8,304 bases of DNA from an uncultured Christensenella sp. (GTDB taxonomy: Bacteria; Bacillota; Clostridia; Christensenellales; Borkfalkiaceae): positions 24,460 to 32,763 of the forward strand of contig CAJUER010000007.1 of assembly GCA_910585705.1 (NCBI GenBank), in the 5' to 3' direction. The notes under the pieces are model-generated. The model worked only from the letters and a program-made list of their open reading frames with translations. It was not told the origin of the DNA and searched no databases. Of this stretch, positions 6,363 through 8,304 are shown in pieces. Both the position numbers and the translations under genes were made by a program. How positions within the stretch are numbered: position 1 is the first letter of the stretch; each line of letters opens with the position of its first letter.

Positions 6363-7436
6363 ATGAAACGGATAGGGCATATCAAAGACAAAAGAGGGAA
6401 CAGCATTACCCTGGTGGAAGCTATGGCGGACTACGGGAACGTACAGAAATCATACAACAAGGCCAGGAAGGGAAAGCGCTACAGGAAAGACGTTATAAGG
6501 TTCACGAAGAAAAAAGAAGAGAACCTAAAGCGGGTACGGGAAGATATTTTAACCCAGGAGTATAAGCCAGGGGCGTACCATTACTTTAAGGTTTACGAAC
6601 CGAAGGAACGGCAGATTATGGCGCTTCCTTTTTATGACAGGGTAGTACAACACGCCATAAATAACGTACTGGAACCGATTTTTAATAAGCGGTTCATATT
6701 CCATTCATACGCCTGCAGAAAGAAAAAGGGTATGCACAAGGCGTCTGAAACGCTGCAAGGCTGGCTATATGGCTGGAAAAAATACCACGGGGACGAACCA
6801 TTATACGCTATAAAGGCAGATATACACCATTATTTCCAAAGTATCGACCATGGGATACTAAAGGCAGAAATCCGGCGCGTGATAAAGGATAAAGAGGCCT
6901 TGACACTGATAGACCGGATAATAGACCATAACGGGAATATGCCGGATGGCGTAGGTATTCCGGTGGGGAATCTTACCAGCCAGCTTTTTGCAAATATATA
7001 CCTTGATAAGCTGGATAGGTTCATAAAGCATACGTTGGGCGTGAAGCCTTATGAACGCTACATGGATGACTTTATTTTATTAAGCCCGGACAAAGGGCAG
7101 TTACTGGAATGGCTGGCTGCTATAGAAACCTTCCTACGGGATGAATTGCGGCTTGAATTGAACCCGAAGACCACCATACTGGCGGCAAAGAATGGAATTG
7201 ATTTTGTGGGCTACAAGCACCGGGGAACCCATAAGAAGGTACGCCGGGACAGCATAAAGCGCATGAAACGGAAAATTAAATGGTACGTTAAAGGGAAAAT
7301 TACAAAGGAGAAATTACAAAAGAGTGTAAGAAGCTGGACGGGACACGCCAGCCATGCAGATAGTTACAATCTGCAAAAGAAAATATTAACGCTGGTAGCG
7401 CGGGCGGATGAACAGGCCGCAGCAAAAGCAGCATAG
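6363..7436 (+). CDS. DGR reverse transcriptase
   Basis: A 357-residue RT that copies the TR RNA into adenine-mutated cDNA. Seen in order: RT fingers with YEPKERQIMALPFYDRVVQH (78-97) and FIFHSYACRKKKGMHKA (111-127); motif A region with KADIHHYFQSIDH, catalytic D153; GIPVGNLTSQLFANIYL (198-214), where VGNLTSQ replaces the QGxxxSP of most RTs and is the DGR-clade signature; YMDD at 233-236, the catalytic pair; LNPKTT (266-271) and FVGY (281-284); and a basic thumb (KRMKRKIKWYVKGKITKEKL). Length fits DGR RTs, with no maturase or endonuclease domain. The start at 6363 follows AGGACAGGGG at 6344-6353. No truncation or missing catalytic residue is seen. Confidence 0.97.
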   Translation: MKRIGHIKDKRGNSITLVEAMADYGNVQKSYNKARKGKRYRKDVIRFTKKKEENLKRVREDILTQEYKPGAYHYFKVYEPKERQIMALPFYDRVVQHAINNVLEPIFNKRFIFHSYACRKKKGMHKASETLQGWLYGWKKYHGDEPLYAIKADIHHYFQSIDHGILKAEIRRVIKDKEALTLIDRIIDHNGNMPDGVGIPVGNLTSQLFANIYLDKLDRFIKHTLGVKPYERYMDDFILLSPDKGQLLEWLAAIETFLRDELRLELNPKTTILAAKNGIDFVGYKHRGTHKKVRRDSIKRMKRKIKWYVKGKITKEKLQKSVRSWTGHASHADSYNLQKKILTLVARADEQAAAKAA

Positions 7437-7462
7437 AAGAAAATGGAAGGAGAAAAAGAAAG

Positions 7463-8304
7463 ATGGAAGCAGTAGAGAGAATTATTTTAACCCTGGCGCA
7501 TAATACCATAGTGCGCCTGGTGGTTGTCGCGGTGGTGATGGATAGTATTTTCGGAATTGGCCGGGCTATCCGGGAACACAGGTTTAACAGCAGCGTGGGG
7601 ATTGATGGAGCAATCAGAAAAATAGCTATGATTGTTTCTATTGTATTCCTGGGAGCAGTGGACGTGCTGGTACATATCAATTTAATAGGGTTTATCCCGG
7701 AAGAGGTAAGAGGGTATCTGCCGACGGCCACCATAGGCCTGGCGGAGTTTTTCGGCCTTCTGTATCTTTGCTATGAAGTAGTAAGTATTCTTAAGAACAT
7801 GGCATTATGCGGGCTGCCCGTGAAAGGATTATGGAAAAAGGTACAGGGGTTTTTGATGAAGTATACCAAAGAACTGCCGGACACAGAAGAAGAGGACGCA
7901 GAACAGGAAAGAGGGGCGCTGCCGGGTGGCGTGAGGGTTACGGACACGGTACCGCTTGGAGCAATGGAGCAGAACCCGGACGGAACCTATAACGCTTACG
8001 ACGCGGACGGAAAGAAGGCGGGGACAGTGACGGCGGAAGAGTACGAAGCTTACGGCGTCCTTCACGGAGCCAAAAGCGTAGGGGTTCCCGGCATTATCCT
8101 GGAACATTCTTTTCATACCAATGCGGCGGCAACTGCCTGGCTGCTGGATGATAACCACCTGCAGCAGATGGCAGAAGCGGAGGCGGCAGCCCTGGCAGAT
8201 TACTACGGGGTGAAACAGACACCTGGCCAGGCAGCAGAAGAGAAGCCCGGCGCGTCCGACGCGGCAACAACATGGTACCGTGTCCGCAAGTCCTGGGAAG
8301 ACAG
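7463..8304 (+). CDS. Holin fused in frame to the C-terminal half of an Amidase_3 endolysin (runs off window)
   Basis: ATG at 7463 (ribosome site AAGGAG, 7447-7452) opens a frame of 280 codons with no stop before the right edge. Residues 1 to about 140 look like a toxin-secretion/phage-lysis holin (Phage_holin_4 / TcdE type): hydrophobic segments at about 15-33, 54-77 and 88-110, a short HRFNSSVGIDGAIRK loop, and a basic then acidic tail (KGLWKKVQGF, LPDTEEEDAEQE). Residues from about 170 resemble the end of an N-acetylmuramoyl-L-alanine amidase: NPDGTYNAYDADG, VLHGAKSVGVPGIILEHSFH, with E214 in the position of the catalytic Glu. A WYRVRKSWED segment (271-280) then looks like the start of a SPOR domain. 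The His-Glu-His zinc ligands of the amidase N-terminal half are absent. Two separate genes are normal, so a deletion fusion or a sequence-assembly join is likely; the holin part could still work. Confidence 0.75.
   Translation, partial: MEAVERIILTLAHNTIVRLVVVAVVMDSIFGIGRAIREHRFNSSVGIDGAIRKIAMIVSIVFLGAVDVLVHINLIGFIPEEVRGYLPTATIGLAEFFGLLYLCYEVVSILKNMALCGLPVKGLWKKVQGFLMKYTKELPDTEEEDAEQERGALPGGVRVTDTVPLGAMEQNPDGTYNAYDADGKKAGTVTAEEYEAYGVLHGAKSVGVPGIILEHSFHTNAAATAWLLDDNHLQQMAEAEAAALADYYGVKQTPGQAAEEKPGASDAATTWYRVRKSWED

Noticed and set aside
6900..6925. TTGACA with GATAAT downstream, resembling a promoter inside the RT gene
   Set aside because: Spacing is about 11 bp rather than about 17, it lies within conserved RT coding sequence, and no gene start needs it.
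6363..7436. Group II intron or retron reverse transcriptase
   Set aside because: No maturase or endonuclease domain, no intron or msr/msd structure, and the VGNLTSQ motif plus VR/TR/Avd context identifies a DGR.
7807..7992. Short + strand frame of 61 codons in the lysis region
   Set aside because: It lies in another frame inside the continuous holin-amidase frame (7463 to the edge) and gives an Arg/Gly-rich translation without family features.

Overview
The window is a run of late genes from a tailed phage or prophage, all on the + strand. It reads as a siphovirus of a low-to-mid GC Firmicutes host, plausibly a gut Lachnospiraceae or related Clostridia. That host guess is inference. It rests on the tail-gene families, frequent ATA isoleucine codons, purine-rich ribosome binding sites, and a holin/amidase pair of a style common in those bacteria. 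No integrase, attachment site, tRNA or host gene is visible, so prophage versus free phage cannot be settled.

Layout: (1) 1-4035 is the tail-tip module in canonical siphovirus order: the 3' part of the tape-measure gene, a Dit-like distal tail protein, a Gp37-like/Tal-like tail protein, and a coiled-coil tail fibre or baseplate protein. (2) 4052-4501 is a small gene I do not recognise; its 3' end overlaps the next gene. (3) 4482-7436 is a complete diversity-generating retroelement (DGR) in the order target, avd, TR, reverse transcriptase, the same order as in Bordetella phage BPP-1. (4) 7463 to the right edge is lysis DNA: a three-pass holin frame that runs, without a stop, into the C-terminal half of an Amidase_3-type endolysin.

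The DGR is the highlight and is supported by direct alignment. A 126-bp template repeat (TR, 6063-6188) and variable repeat (VR, 5491-5616, the last codons of the target) differ at exactly 10 positions. All 10 are adenines in TR, and they change 9 residues of a C-type-lectin-like (FGE/Mtd-type) receptor-binding domain. The RT has YMDD and the DGR-type VGNLTSQ motif in place of the usual QGxxxSP. The four-helix accessory protein Avd lies between VR and TR. A GAAA-loop hairpin follows VR but not TR, and a 15-nt G/C-only tract ends both repeats. The expected working model is that the TR RNA is copied with adenine errors by RT plus Avd, and the cDNA replaces VR, varying the tail tip's ligand specificity.

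Less ordinary features are a perfect 10-bp hairpin with a T-rich tail inside the start of avd that looks like an intrinsic terminator, IMH-like ends of VR and TR with no mismatches between them, and the holin-amidase in-frame fusion that lacks the amidase zinc-binding half.
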